This document shows positions 35,064-43,179 of a stretch of DNA of 64,000 nt, piece after piece. The translations under genes were made by a program, and so were the position numbers. The notes under the pieces are model-generated. The model ran no database searches and was not told the DNA's origin. It saw only the letters and a program-made list of their open reading frames with translations. Positions within the stretch are counted from its first letter, which is position 1. Every line of letters starts with the position of its first letter. This DNA comes from Chitinophaga sp. HK235. Lineage in GTDB: Bacteria > Bacteroidota > Bacteroidia > Chitinophagales > Chitinophagaceae. The stretch spans positions 1 through 64,000 of the forward strand of contig NZ_CP073766.1 of NCBI RefSeq assembly GCF_018255755.1, written 5' to 3'.

Positions 35064-35534
35064 ATGAACATGTATTTATTAAGTTTGCTGGTACATATTA
35101 CCGGGCTGACCATGATGGCGGGCTTAGTACTGGCTGGGTTTTTAGCCAACCGCCGTTTCTGGCAGGTATACCAGCAGGACCGTATGAAGGCGGCTGCCAT
35201 CATAGATCTGACCTCCAGGTTCCCCATGATGATGGGCATAGGATTTTTGTTGTTATTATTATCCGGTACCAGTTTGATGGCCATGGTGCATGGCACCTAT
35301 GGCGAGCAGCTTTGGTTCAGGGTGAAAATGTTACTGGTATTACTGCTGGTGCTCAACGGCTTCAACGGCCGCAGACTGGGAATGAAAATGAAGCCGCACC
35401 TGCTGGCATCGGCCTCCGGCCAGGAAATCCATACAGATCTGGCTCCCATGAAAGGGAAAGTCACTTTGTTTTATGTAGTGCAACTGTTGTTGTTATTGTC
35501 AGTATTTATCTGCGGTGTATTTAAATTTTCGTAA
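35064..35534 (+). CDS. Small four-helix membrane protein (CopD/DUF2269-like)
   Basis: 156 residues with four membrane helices (about 4-24, 50-72, 85-102, 132-152). Conserved-looking H11 in V-H-I-T-G and the R-F-W segment after helix 1 recall CopD- or DUF2269-like integral membrane proteins, but the match is weak. It is divergent from the AraC regulator and likely controlled by it. Its last 14 bp overlap the end of the convergent haem-binding gene. Confidence 0.6.
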   Translation: MNMYLLSLLVHITGLTMMAGLVLAGFLANRRFWQVYQQDRMKAAAIIDLTSRFPMMMGIGFLLLLLSGTSLMAMVHGTYGEQLWFRVKMLLVLLLVLNGFNGRRLGMKMKPHLLASASGQEIHTDLAPMKGKVTLFYVVQLLLLLSVFICGVFKFS

Positions 35535-36000
35535 GGGTACTATCGATCCAGGTTATCACGGCCTGTTGCTGGACGTGCGTTAACCGGGCTTCCGGGTGCA
35601 ATAGAGTATAGGAAGGCAGCGGCATTTTTTTGGATATGATCTGTTCTTTCATACGTTTGAGCTTATTACGCTGTCGCTTAAACGAATATTCTCCGTATTC
35701 CTGGAAATTCAACTCTTTTTTGCCTCCCTGTATATGTTTGTTCAACAACCAGCCAATCGGTTGTATCTCCGCATACCATGGGTATCGGGTATGATTACTG
35801 TGACAGTCATAGCAGGCCAGCTGCAGAATATGCTGCACGCTGTCGGGCATAGGATATATGGCGGCAACATCCTTAGTGGCATCCTGTTGACTACCCTGAT
35901 TTTTGGAGGGCCTGAAAAACTGAATGACTACGAATATGCCTAATAGCCACCATTTTAGTTTCCCAGGGCTAAAGCCCTGGGCTATTTTAGATTGCAGCAT
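35521..36000 (-). CDS. Haem-binding domain protein with a repeat-encoded N-terminus
   Basis: 159 residues. One membrane anchor (about 16-28) and a c-type haem motif C63-Y-D-C66-H-S-N in the setting Y-P-W-Y-A-E-I-Q-P, the haem-binding (Haem_bd) family of small periplasmic mono-haem proteins. The only usable start is the ATG at 36000; from there the frame runs through the 20-bp repeat palindrome at 35962-35981, which encodes A-Q-G-F-S-P-G, before entering the family sequence K-L-K-W-W-L-L-G. No ATG, GTG or TTG lies between the palindrome and the anchor. So the palindrome has been inserted in, or extends, the coding region. Confidence 0.75.
   Translation of the reverse strand: MLQSKIAQGFSPGKLKWWLLGIFVVIQFFRPSKNQGSQQDATKDVAAIYPMPDSVQHILQLACYDCHSNHTRYPWYAEIQPIGWLLNKHIQGGKKELNFQEYGEYSFKRQRNKLKRMKEQIISKKMPLPSYTLLHPEARLTHVQQQAVITWIDSTLTKI
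35962..35981. repeat. REP-like palindrome copy 1
   Basis: CCCAGGGCT-AA-AGCCCTGGG, perfect 9-bp arms. It lies inside the 5' end of the haem-binding gene and marks the left border of the 80-bp tandem array. Confidence 0.85.
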
Positions 36001-36064
36001 AGACGTGGTGTTTTTTATTTATATGATTTGTTTGTTAAAATGAATGCTCTGTTTTATTTAATTT

Positions 36065-36305
36065 AAAATAGCCCTGGGCTATTAATCATTTCGGGACGAT
36101 AAAATTTCTAATCAATGAAAATGAATCCCCCGTCTTATCCAATCTAAAATAGCCCTGTGCTATTAATCATTTCGGGACGATAAAATTTCTATCAATGAAA
36201 ACGAATCCCCTGTCTTATCTAATTTAAAATAGCCCTGGGCTATTAATCATTTCGGGACGATAAAATTTCTATCAATGAAAACGAAACCCCCGTCTTATCC
36301 AATCT
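36065..36305. repeat. Tandem array of three 80-81 bp units
   Basis: Units start at 36065 (81 bp), 36146 (80 bp) and 36226 (80 bp) and differ at only a few bases. Each opens with a 17-bp inverted repeat AATAGCCC-T-GGGCTATT (one arm mutated in unit 2). A decayed part of another unit precedes the array from about 36030. The array runs between palindromes at 35962 and 36313, which with their flanking TTTTAGATT are in inverted orientation. No frame is open across it. Confidence 0.85.
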
Positions 36306-36312
36306 AAAATAG

Positions 36313-36332
36313 CCCAGGGCTTTAGCCCTGGG
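36313..36332. repeat. REP-like palindrome copy 2
   Basis: CCCAGGGCT-TT-AGCCCTGGG, perfect arms; right border of the 80-bp array. It ends 3 bp from the stop codon of the DUF3347 gene read on the minus strand and could act as its transcription terminator hairpin. Confidence 0.85.
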
Positions 36333-36335
36333 ACG

Positions 36336-36956
36336 TTATTGGATGAGTTGTTCAACTACGCCGCAGGTGGGCATTTTAGCGCCCATGTAAGGGTTTTTGA
36401 TTTCAGCCGACTTGCTTAACCACCAGGCACCTTTATTATTATCGTACATGGGGCAATGGATGTGGTAGAGTGGTTCTCCGCCGCCGAAGGCCTTTACCAG
36501 GTCGTAGATGTCTTCACTCATTTCAGCGAAGTGCTCACGTTGATGTGCAATGTTGCCTGCATTTTTACTGATATGTTCAGCATGTTCTTTTAAGTCGTCT
36601 TTATTGGCGACGTAGATTTTTTGCTGCTCCGGTGTAAGTGAGGAGGCATCAAATTTGGCGAGGGCTTCAGACATGACTTTACCGGCTTTGGCAGCAGCTG
36701 CATCATCGTCGGCAGCGAGACCATTTTCCAGCTGAAGGTAGCCATCTACCACTGCTTTGATGCTTGCGGCAGCAGTGGGGTTCACGTCGGTGAACTGTGG
36801 TTTTATGGTTGCCATTGGCTTTTCGGCAGATGCTGCCTCATGATGTGCGGCAGCCGAGCTGTCGGTGTGCTGGGCTTCGTGGGTGGCCTGTTGGTTGTTG
36901 CAGGCGGCGAAGGTGATGGCAGTCAGTGCCAGGGTGCTGATGATAATAGTTTTCAT
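36336..36956 (-). CDS. DUF3347 lipoprotein A
   Basis: 206 residues. Lipobox F-A-A-C (about 16-19), a His-rich linker (A-H-H-E and T-H-E-A-Q-H), then the DUF3347 helical domain with the closing block H-C-P-M-Y-D-N-N-K-G-A-W-W-L-S and M-P-T-C-G. These conserved Cys, Met and His residues fit binding of copper in the periplasm; the family often accompanies Cus-type efflux. Last gene of the copper efflux operon; tandem paralogue of the next gene. Confidence 0.85.
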   Translation of the reverse strand: MKTIIISTLALTAITFAACNNQQATHEAQHTDSSAAAHHEAASAEKPMATIKPQFTDVNPTAAASIKAVVDGYLQLENGLAADDDAAAAKAGKVMSEALAKFDASSLTPEQQKIYVANKDDLKEHAEHISKNAGNIAHQREHFAEMSEDIYDLVKAFGGGEPLYHIHCPMYDNNKGAWWLSKSAEIKNPYMGAKMPTCGVVEQLIQ

Positions 36957-36993
36957 GAGTATGATTGAGTAGTGATTGAATGAAGATGAATGA

Positions 36994-37545
36994 TTATTGT
37001 ATGGTTTCTTTTACTTCCCCGCAGGTGAGCATTTTATCCCCGAAGTAGGGGTTTTTGATGCCTGATTCGTCGCTGAGCCAGTAGCCGCCTTTATCGTTGA
37101 GGGCCATGGGACAGTAGTCAACGTAGAGGGTGCCACTGCTGATGCCTGACTTTTTCACGAGAGTGATCAGGTCGTTGCTCAGGGTGGCGTAGGCAGTGCG
37201 TTGTGCGTCGAGGTGGGGCGCGGCCATGATACCGGCGGCGGTGCTCACTAATTTCTCCGCGCCGCTGATGCCTTTGGCGCCAGCTTCTATTGCGTTGGCA
37301 GCGATCCTTGCGGCGGCTTCGTCGCCATTGATCAGGGCGGTTGACAGCTGCTGGTATTGCTGGTACACTGCATTCAGCTGATCGTTTTTGAGCTGCAGTC
37401 CTGCTGGTTTAGCGACTTCGGTAACAGGCGCTGACTGTTGCCCGGAAGAATCGGGTCGTTCGGGAGCAGCCGTCTTACTATTGCCGCAGGCAGCCAGCAA
37501 TGCGGCTGCCATAACGGGTAATCCTGCTTTCAGGAAGGTGGTCAT
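36994..37545 (-). CDS. DUF3347 lipoprotein B
   Basis: 183 residues with lipobox L-A-A-C (about 17-20) and the DUF3347 domain ending C-P-M-A-L-N-D-K-G-G-Y-W-L-S and M-L-T-C-G-E-V. It is a tandem paralogue of the protein encoded 37 bp downstream but lacks its His-rich linker. Probably a periplasmic copper-binding protein serving the CusCBA-like pump of the same operon. Confidence 0.85.
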   Translation of the reverse strand: MTTFLKAGLPVMAAALLAACGNSKTAAPERPDSSGQQSAPVTEVAKPAGLQLKNDQLNAVYQQYQQLSTALINGDEAAARIAANAIEAGAKGISGAEKLVSTAAGIMAAPHLDAQRTAYATLSNDLITLVKKSGISSGTLYVDYCPMALNDKGGYWLSDESGIKNPYFGDKMLTCGEVKETIQ

Positions 37546-37578
37546 GTGTATTTGATTTTATGATGAACTAAGCAGATA

Positions 37579-38802
37579 TCAGTGATGATGGCCTGATGCG
37601 GAGGCCATCGGGTCGGCGCCCTTTTTCAGGATATATTCGCTGTAGAGCAGGTAGGCTCCGGTAACGACTACTTTATCACCGGCTTCCAGCCCGTCTGCGA
37701 TTTCCACGGCATCAAAATTTTCCATACCGGTGGTGACGGTGCGTGGTTCAAACTTGCCTTTGGTTTTTTCTATCCACACATGTGTTCCTTTACCATCGCG
37801 GATTACGGCGTCTACCGGTAATGTCAGTACGTCGTTTTTACTTTTTACAGGCAGGAGGATGTTGGCCTGTAACCCCGGCTGCCAGCGGTTGTCGGGGTTG
37901 GGGATGGTACCGCGTATCTGCATCAGCTGACTGCCGCTCTGCAGGGCAGGATTGATGAACTGTATGGTCATCTGCTGTGGTTCCTGCTCCCAGCCTGCTA
38001 TGACTACTTTCACGGTCTGGCCCGGACGTACTGCTTCTGCTTCTCCGGGATAGATATCGGCTTCTACCCACAACTGATTATACCCTTCGAGACGCATCAC
38101 AGCGCCACCTTCGGAAACATACTGTCCTTCGGTGACTGACAGCTCAGAAACCATGCCGCTTTGGGTGGCAGGATAGGTTACATAGGGATTTACCTTCTGT
38201 GATTGCAGCAGCTGCTGAATGGCGGTATCTGACTGGTCGTACAGCCGGAGTTTCTGGCGTGCACCTTTTTCTATCTGTGCAAAGCGGGCATCATCCGGAA
38301 ACTGTTTGACCTGTGCAGCTGCCAGCAGGTATTCCTGTTGCAGGGAGGCCAGCTGTTCCGAATAGATGCGGTACAAAGGTTGTCCTTTACTCACCCTGAC
38401 GCCTGTTTCCCGGACATACAATGTTTCCACCCGTCCGGGTACCCGACTGGAGATGACGGTTGTTTTCTCCGGGTCGGTGACCAGGCGGCCGTTGAGCTGT
38501 TTGAATCCGGCCAGGTTGCCTGCACCGATGGTCACCGTGGTGATATTGGCGAGGGCTATCTGGCTGTTGTCGAGCGTGAGGGCTACGTCTTTGTTGTTTT
38601 TGTCGAAAGGTACCAGGTCCATGCCGCAGATAGGGCAGGTACCGGGTTTGTTTTGTACGATCTGCGGGTGCATGGGGCAGGTGAACGTTTGTTGTTTGCC
38701 TGCCTCTGCAGCTTTTTTGCCTGTTTCCTTACAGGCTGCCAGCAACAGGGCCGGTACCAGGGAAACGATGGCTATGGAACGTATGAATTGTTTTCTTTCC
38801 AT
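37579..38802 (-). CDS. cusB: CusB-like periplasmic adaptor with heavy-metal-binding domain
   Basis: 407 residues. Lipobox L-L-A-A-C (about 19-23), then the metal-binding module T-C-P-M-H-P (about 40-45) with C-P-I-C-G-M-D-L-V-P (about 56-65), found in Cu/Ag efflux adaptors, then the adaptor fold with A-T-Q-S-G-M-V-S-E-L. A His-rich tail (G-H-H-H) ends the protein. It delivers Cu(I) or Ag(I) to the pump and links it with the TolC-like channel. Second adaptor gene of the operon, 3 bp after the other. Confidence 0.9.
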   Translation of the reverse strand: MERKQFIRSIAIVSLVPALLLAACKETGKKAAEAGKQQTFTCPMHPQIVQNKPGTCPICGMDLVPFDKNNKDVALTLDNSQIALANITTVTIGAGNLAGFKQLNGRLVTDPEKTTVISSRVPGRVETLYVRETGVRVSKGQPLYRIYSEQLASLQQEYLLAAAQVKQFPDDARFAQIEKGARQKLRLYDQSDTAIQQLLQSQKVNPYVTYPATQSGMVSELSVTEGQYVSEGGAVMRLEGYNQLWVEADIYPGEAEAVRPGQTVKVVIAGWEQEPQQMTIQFINPALQSGSQLMQIRGTIPNPDNRWQPGLQANILLPVKSKNDVLTLPVDAVIRDGKGTHVWIEKTKGKFEPRTVTTGMENFDAVEIADGLEAGDKVVVTGAYLLYSEYILKKGADPMASASGHHH

Positions 38803-38805
38803 GCT

Positions 38806-40008
38806 TTAAGGATTTGTTTTGATGAAGCTCTCGCTGTCTACCAGGTAGGCTGCGTTGGAAGCTATTTCCCAGTCAGTGATCGGTGTTTTGATCTGGACCA
38901 TCTCTGCTACAGTGGCTCCTGTTTCTACCGTTACAGGTACAAAGGCGCCCTGTGTTTTGCGGAACACCATGGTATTATTACCGGAATGATACACAGCTTT
39001 TTTAGGCAGCCACCATCCTTCGTTATAAACGAGGGGTATGTGACCGGTCAGCAGCTGTCCTGCGCGGAAATGATGACTACCGAGGTATACTCGTACCAGC
39101 GTGAAGTTCTGGCCATTACGGAAGACCGGCTCAATAAGCCCGATGGTACCGGGTTGCATGGCAGCCTTGTCGTGGGTGGGATAAAAGAGCAGCTGCTGTT
39201 GCAGTTTGAGCTTAGATGCCAGTTGAGATGGGAAGGAAAATTCAGCAACAAGATTATCAGCCTGGTAGATGGTGAAAAGTGATTGCCCGGCGCTGACATA
39301 CTGTCCTTCCCGCAGCATGACTGGCGTAGTGGCCGTTGCTGTTGCTGTGGCGGGCGCTGCGGGTGCTGCACTACCGCCTCCCATACTGTTCATACCATCG
39401 CCTGCGGGCGCGGCGGCAGGTGCCATCGCTGCAGGAGCAGACGAGGAAGCACTGCTGGTTTTTTCCAGGATATAGCCGTTACTGTTACTATACACTGGAA
39501 TACGATAAAGGATATTTCCTGTTCTCAGTACCTGGTCTATCTGTGCCGTTTGCATGCCCAGCAGCTGTAGCCGCTGACGTGCAGCTGCGAGTAGCTGATC
39601 ACCCTGACGGGCTACGAGCAGCAGTTCACGCTGAGCGGCGGCCAGTTCGGGAGAATAGATCTCCATAATCAGCTGTCCCTGTTTTACCGGTTGGTAGTTG
39701 TATTTAATCAGGAGCCTTTCTATACGGCCGCCTACACGGCTGGCAATACTGGTCTGACGACGGGTATCATAGGTGATAACACCACTTACTTCAGAGGTAT
39801 AGATACGGGTGCCGCTCTCTGCTTTGATCACCGGAATGGTGGCGATCACGCGGGCGTTGACAGGCTGTGTCAGTGCAGCAACGCTGCTGTCGGTGCCCTG
39901 GGCATGCCCGGCACTGTGGGTTTTGGCAGGCTGGCGCTTGCAGGCTGCCAGCGCCAGTATGGCCACGGCCATGGCGGGTATGATATTAACGATATAGCTG
40001 TTTCTCAT
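38806..40008 (-). CDS. Second RND periplasmic adaptor (CusB-like, no metal-binding module)
   Basis: 400 residues. Lipobox L-A-A-C (about 19-22), then adaptor blocks S-R-V-G-G-R-I-E-R-L and P-V-Y-S-N-S-N-G-Y-I. A Met/Ala/Pro-rich insert (about 190-225, with M-N-S-M-G-G-G) interrupts the lipoyl region and may bind metal. It lacks the C-P-M-H-P and C-P-I-C-G-M signatures of the next gene product. Start overlaps the end of the TolC-like gene by 23 bp. Two adaptors in one operon suggest a hetero-oligomeric adaptor ring or separate roles in loading and sealing. Confidence 0.88.
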   Translation of the reverse strand: MRNSYIVNIIPAMAVAILALAACKRQPAKTHSAGHAQGTDSSVAALTQPVNARVIATIPVIKAESGTRIYTSEVSGVITYDTRRQTSIASRVGGRIERLLIKYNYQPVKQGQLIMEIYSPELAAAQRELLLVARQGDQLLAAARQRLQLLGMQTAQIDQVLRTGNILYRIPVYSNSNGYILEKTSSASSSAPAAMAPAAAPAGDGMNSMGGGSAAPAAPATATATATTPVMLREGQYVSAGQSLFTIYQADNLVAEFSFPSQLASKLKLQQQLLFYPTHDKAAMQPGTIGLIEPVFRNGQNFTLVRVYLGSHHFRAGQLLTGHIPLVYNEGWWLPKKAVYHSGNNTMVFRKTQGAFVPVTVETGATVAEMVQIKTPITDWEIASNAAYLVDSESFIKTNP

Positions 40009-41260
40009 AATCCACGATCATTTCATAGAGTTTCAATTTTTCATCCAGTATGCCGGACTGCATCATCGTCAGTGCTTCCCAGGAGTCGATCACATTGCTC
40101 AGCGTCATTTTGTTTTCCTGGTAGTTGAGGAAACCGGCGTCCAGCGTTTGCCGCAGGGAAGGCACGATTTTGTCTTCCATGGCTGCAATGCGCTGCTGCA
40201 TGGTGCGGATCTCGTACTGCATACCATACAGCATGCCCTGTGTTTCCTGCAACATGGCAGCCTTTTCTTTTTCCATAGCTGCCACATTGTATTCCATGGC
40301 TTTGATACCAGACTTATACATTTTGGAAGCCCAGGGCACTATGGGAATGCTGACCATGCCCATGGCACTGAAAGCCTTTGGCATCATGGCGCCCAGCGGT
40401 TGCATATGATCAAAACGAACCCTGAAATCCGGCTTCTTGTCGCGTTTCATGCTTTCAATATTCAGCTGCATGGAACTGATGCTCTCATTCATTTTCAGGA
40501 CATCCTTGCGTACGGCGGCCAGGGAGGCGGTGTCATAAGAGGCGGCAGGCTCAAATACCGGCTGGTAACTGGTATCAATCTCAAATGCCTGGTTGCCGGG
40601 TGCGTTCATCAGGCTGTTGAGCCAGGAACGGGCTTTGGCGATGGTGCCTTCCTGCATGCGGATCATGTTGCGGTTGTCTTCCAGTTTGGCATTGGTTTTA
40701 TAGACACCGCTCAACTGTGACTGGTTGTACGGATATCTTACCTCCTCAATTTTTTTCATGGTCTGCATGATCTTTTCATTCTCCTGCAGCACTTTTATTT
40801 TTTGCTGCGCGATGATCCAGTTGAAGTACAACCTTTTGGCCTGTGCTTTCAACTCGTTGAGGGTGACACCGCGGGTAGCCAGTTCGATATTGCCCTGAGA
40901 GGCGATATAACGTTTCTTAGCGGCTAGTTTCGCCGGGTTGGGAATATCCTGTTCCAGCTGCAGCATCAGGCTGCCTTTGTCGCGCTCGTCCATCACCTGC
41001 TGGCCGGGATAAGGTGTCATAAAGGTGCCGACGCCTACCATGGGTGCCATCCAGGCGGTAGCTGCTTCTGCGTTGTGTTTGTAGCTCTCTGCCTTCAGTC
41101 CGTAAGACTGCAGCAGAACGTTGTTGCTGTCAATTTTCTGCAGGATGCCGGACAGAGATAACACTGGTGTTTGTTGTGCGAATGACTGTGCCGGTGCTCC
41201 CAGGATAAAGAGCGCTATGACCAGTTGTTTGATGTATATATGTTTAATGATGTACTTCAT
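39986..41260 (-). CDS. TolC-family outer membrane channel (CusC-like)
   Basis: 424 residues from the preferred ATG at 41260 (M-K-Y-I-I-K), with a signal peptide ending A-Q-S-F-A-Q. Long helical repeats with periodic M and Q and the block L-E-Q-D-I-P-N-P fit outer membrane efflux proteins next to CusA pumps. It starts inside the last 17 bp of the pump gene and its end overlaps the next adaptor, so expression of all three is tightly coupled. Rich in methionine, as usual for copper export channels. Confidence 0.88.
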   Translation of the reverse strand: MKYIIKHIYIKQLVIALFILGAPAQSFAQQTPVLSLSGILQKIDSNNVLLQSYGLKAESYKHNAEAATAWMAPMVGVGTFMTPYPGQQVMDERDKGSLMLQLEQDIPNPAKLAAKKRYIASQGNIELATRGVTLNELKAQAKRLYFNWIIAQQKIKVLQENEKIMQTMKKIEEVRYPYNQSQLSGVYKTNAKLEDNRNMIRMQEGTIAKARSWLNSLMNAPGNQAFEIDTSYQPVFEPAASYDTASLAAVRKDVLKMNESISSMQLNIESMKRDKKPDFRVRFDHMQPLGAMMPKAFSAMGMVSIPIVPWASKMYKSGIKAMEYNVAAMEKEKAAMLQETQGMLYGMQYEIRTMQQRIAAMEDKIVPSLRQTLDAGFLNYQENKMTLSNVIDSWEALTMMQSGILDEKLKLYEMIVDYEKQLYR

Positions 41261-43178
41261 GAATCTCCAGTTTTCCGTGCTTACGCAATTCATATTCTTT
41301 TGTCATTAGGAAGATCAGCGGGGTCACCAGCAGGATGTGGGTAGAAGAGGTGAGTACTCCGCCGATCATGGGCAGTACGATGGGCTTCATCACGTCTGTG
41401 CCTACGCCACTGGCCCACAGTACCGGTACCAGCCCGAACAGGGATACACATACGGTCATCAGTTTGGGTCTGAGCCTTTTGGCTGCGCCGTATATCACAT
41501 GTTCGCGCAGGTCTTCCCGGGTGATGGTGGCTGAACTGTTACCTTTCTGTTTCACCAGCTGCTGCATGGCATCATTCAGGTAGATGACCATCACGATACC
41601 CGTTTCCACAGCGATACCGAAAAGAGCGATAAAGCCTACGGCCACGGCCACAGAGAGATTGACACCCCAGAAATAAATCATATAGGCGCCACCGATGAGG
41701 GCAAAAGGTACGGTGATGAGGCTCAGGAGGGCTTCGCGGATAGAATGGAAGGCGAAGTAGAGCGAGAAGAAAATGATGATCAGTACTATCGGTGCAATCC
41801 ATAACAGTGTCTGCTGGCCGCGGATGAGGTTTTCGTACTGGCCGCTCCATTCCAGATAATATCCCTGTGGAAGAACGCCCTGCGCCTTGCCCATTTTGTC
41901 GATGGCTTCTTTTACCGTGCTGCCCAGGTCGCGGCCGCGTACATTAAACAGTACTGCACCGCGGAGCATGGCGTTTTCTGAAGTGATCATGGGCGGGCCG
42001 TCGGTGAACTTCACGTCTGCAACAGACGAGAGGGGTACTTCTCCCATGGAGGCCGACATGATGGGGATACGGCGGATACGTTCCACACTGTTGCGGTAGT
42101 CCTGTGCCAGGCGGACACTAATAGAAAAACGTTGTCTTCCTTCGATGGTGTTTCCGATAGGAGAGCCGCCCAGAGCGGTTTCCACGGTCTGGTTCACATC
42201 GTCTACGTTGAGGCCATAGCGGGCCAGGTCGGCACGGCGTACGGTGATATCGAGGTATTTACCGCCGGTAACGGGTTCCACGTACAGATCGGTGATGCCG
42301 GAGGTGCCTTCCAGGGCTTGTTTTACCCTTTCGGAAACAGCGGCAATAGTGTCCAGCTGCTGACCGTATACTTTCACGCCAACGTCTGTACGAATACCGG
42401 TAGCCAGCATATTGATACGGTTGATGATAGGCTGGGTCCAGCCGTTGACAACGCCGGGTATCTGGAGTTTGGCATCCAGCTCATCGATGATGTCTTTTTT
42501 GGTTTTGCCTTCCCGCCATTTGGATTTAGGCTTCAGCATGATGATGGTTTCTATCATGCTGATGGGGGAGTTGTCTGTAGCGGTGCTGGCGCGGCCTGCC
42601 TTGCCCAGCACTTTCTCCACTTCGGGCACTGACTTGATGATTTTGTCCTGTACCTGCAGTATCCTTTTGGCTTCTGCATTGGAAATATCCGGGAGGGTGA
42701 CCGGCATAAACAGAATGCTCTGCTCGTCCAGCGGCGGCATAAACTCGCTGCCAAGGCTTTTCAGCAGCGGGATGGTGATCACCAGCGCGATCACGTTGAT
42801 AGCGATAGTGGTCTTGCGCCATTTTAATACCCCTTTGATCACGGGTTCGTATATGCGCTCCAGTATTCTGTTTACAGGATTGGCATTGTCGGACCTGAAT
42901 TTGCCTTTCATGAAGAAGGAGATCAGCACCGGTGCCAGCGTGATCACCAGCAGGGCGTCCATGATCATGATGAACGTTTTCGTATAGGCCAGCGGGTGAA
43001 ACAGTTTGCCTTCCTGGCCAGTCAGCATAAACACCGGCAGGAATGAGGTAATGATAATAATGGTGGCAAAAAACACACCGCGTGACACCTGCTTGCTGGA
43101 TTGTTCTATGATCTTCAGCCGCTCTTCTTCGCTGATCCATTGCGGTGATTTCTTAAATATCTTTTTCAGCCAGTTCAT
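41244..43178 (-). CDS. cusA: CusA/CzcA heavy-metal RND pump, C-terminal half
   Basis: 644 residues from the ATG at 43178. It begins with a short basic stretch and continues in TM5 (F-F-A-T-I-I-I-I-T-S-F-L-P-V-F-M-L) and L-A-Y-T-K-T-F, the exact continuation of the half encoded just upstream. It contains the second periplasmic loop and TM7-12 with F-G-I-A-V-E-T-G-I-V-M-V-I-Y-L. Metal-binding methionines of the CusA type are present around the substrate cleft region. Start lies one base after the stop codon of the N-terminal half. Deleting one A of an A7 run would join the two into one frame of about 1074 residues, close to the normal size. Confidence 0.9.
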   Translation of the reverse strand: MNWLKKIFKKSPQWISEEERLKIIEQSSKQVSRGVFFATIIIITSFLPVFMLTGQEGKLFHPLAYTKTFIMIMDALLVITLAPVLISFFMKGKFRSDNANPVNRILERIYEPVIKGVLKWRKTTIAINVIALVITIPLLKSLGSEFMPPLDEQSILFMPVTLPDISNAEAKRILQVQDKIIKSVPEVEKVLGKAGRASTATDNSPISMIETIIMLKPKSKWREGKTKKDIIDELDAKLQIPGVVNGWTQPIINRINMLATGIRTDVGVKVYGQQLDTIAAVSERVKQALEGTSGITDLYVEPVTGGKYLDITVRRADLARYGLNVDDVNQTVETALGGSPIGNTIEGRQRFSISVRLAQDYRNSVERIRRIPIMSASMGEVPLSSVADVKFTDGPPMITSENAMLRGAVLFNVRGRDLGSTVKEAIDKMGKAQGVLPQGYYLEWSGQYENLIRGQQTLLWIAPIVLIIIFFSLYFAFHSIREALLSLITVPFALIGGAYMIYFWGVNLSVAVAVGFIALFGIAVETGIVMVIYLNDAMQQLVKQKGNSSATITREDLREHVIYGAAKRLRPKLMTVCVSLFGLVPVLWASGVGTDVMKPIVLPMIGGVLTSSTHILLVTPLIFLMTKEYELRKHGKLEIHEVHH

Positions 43179-43179
43179 G

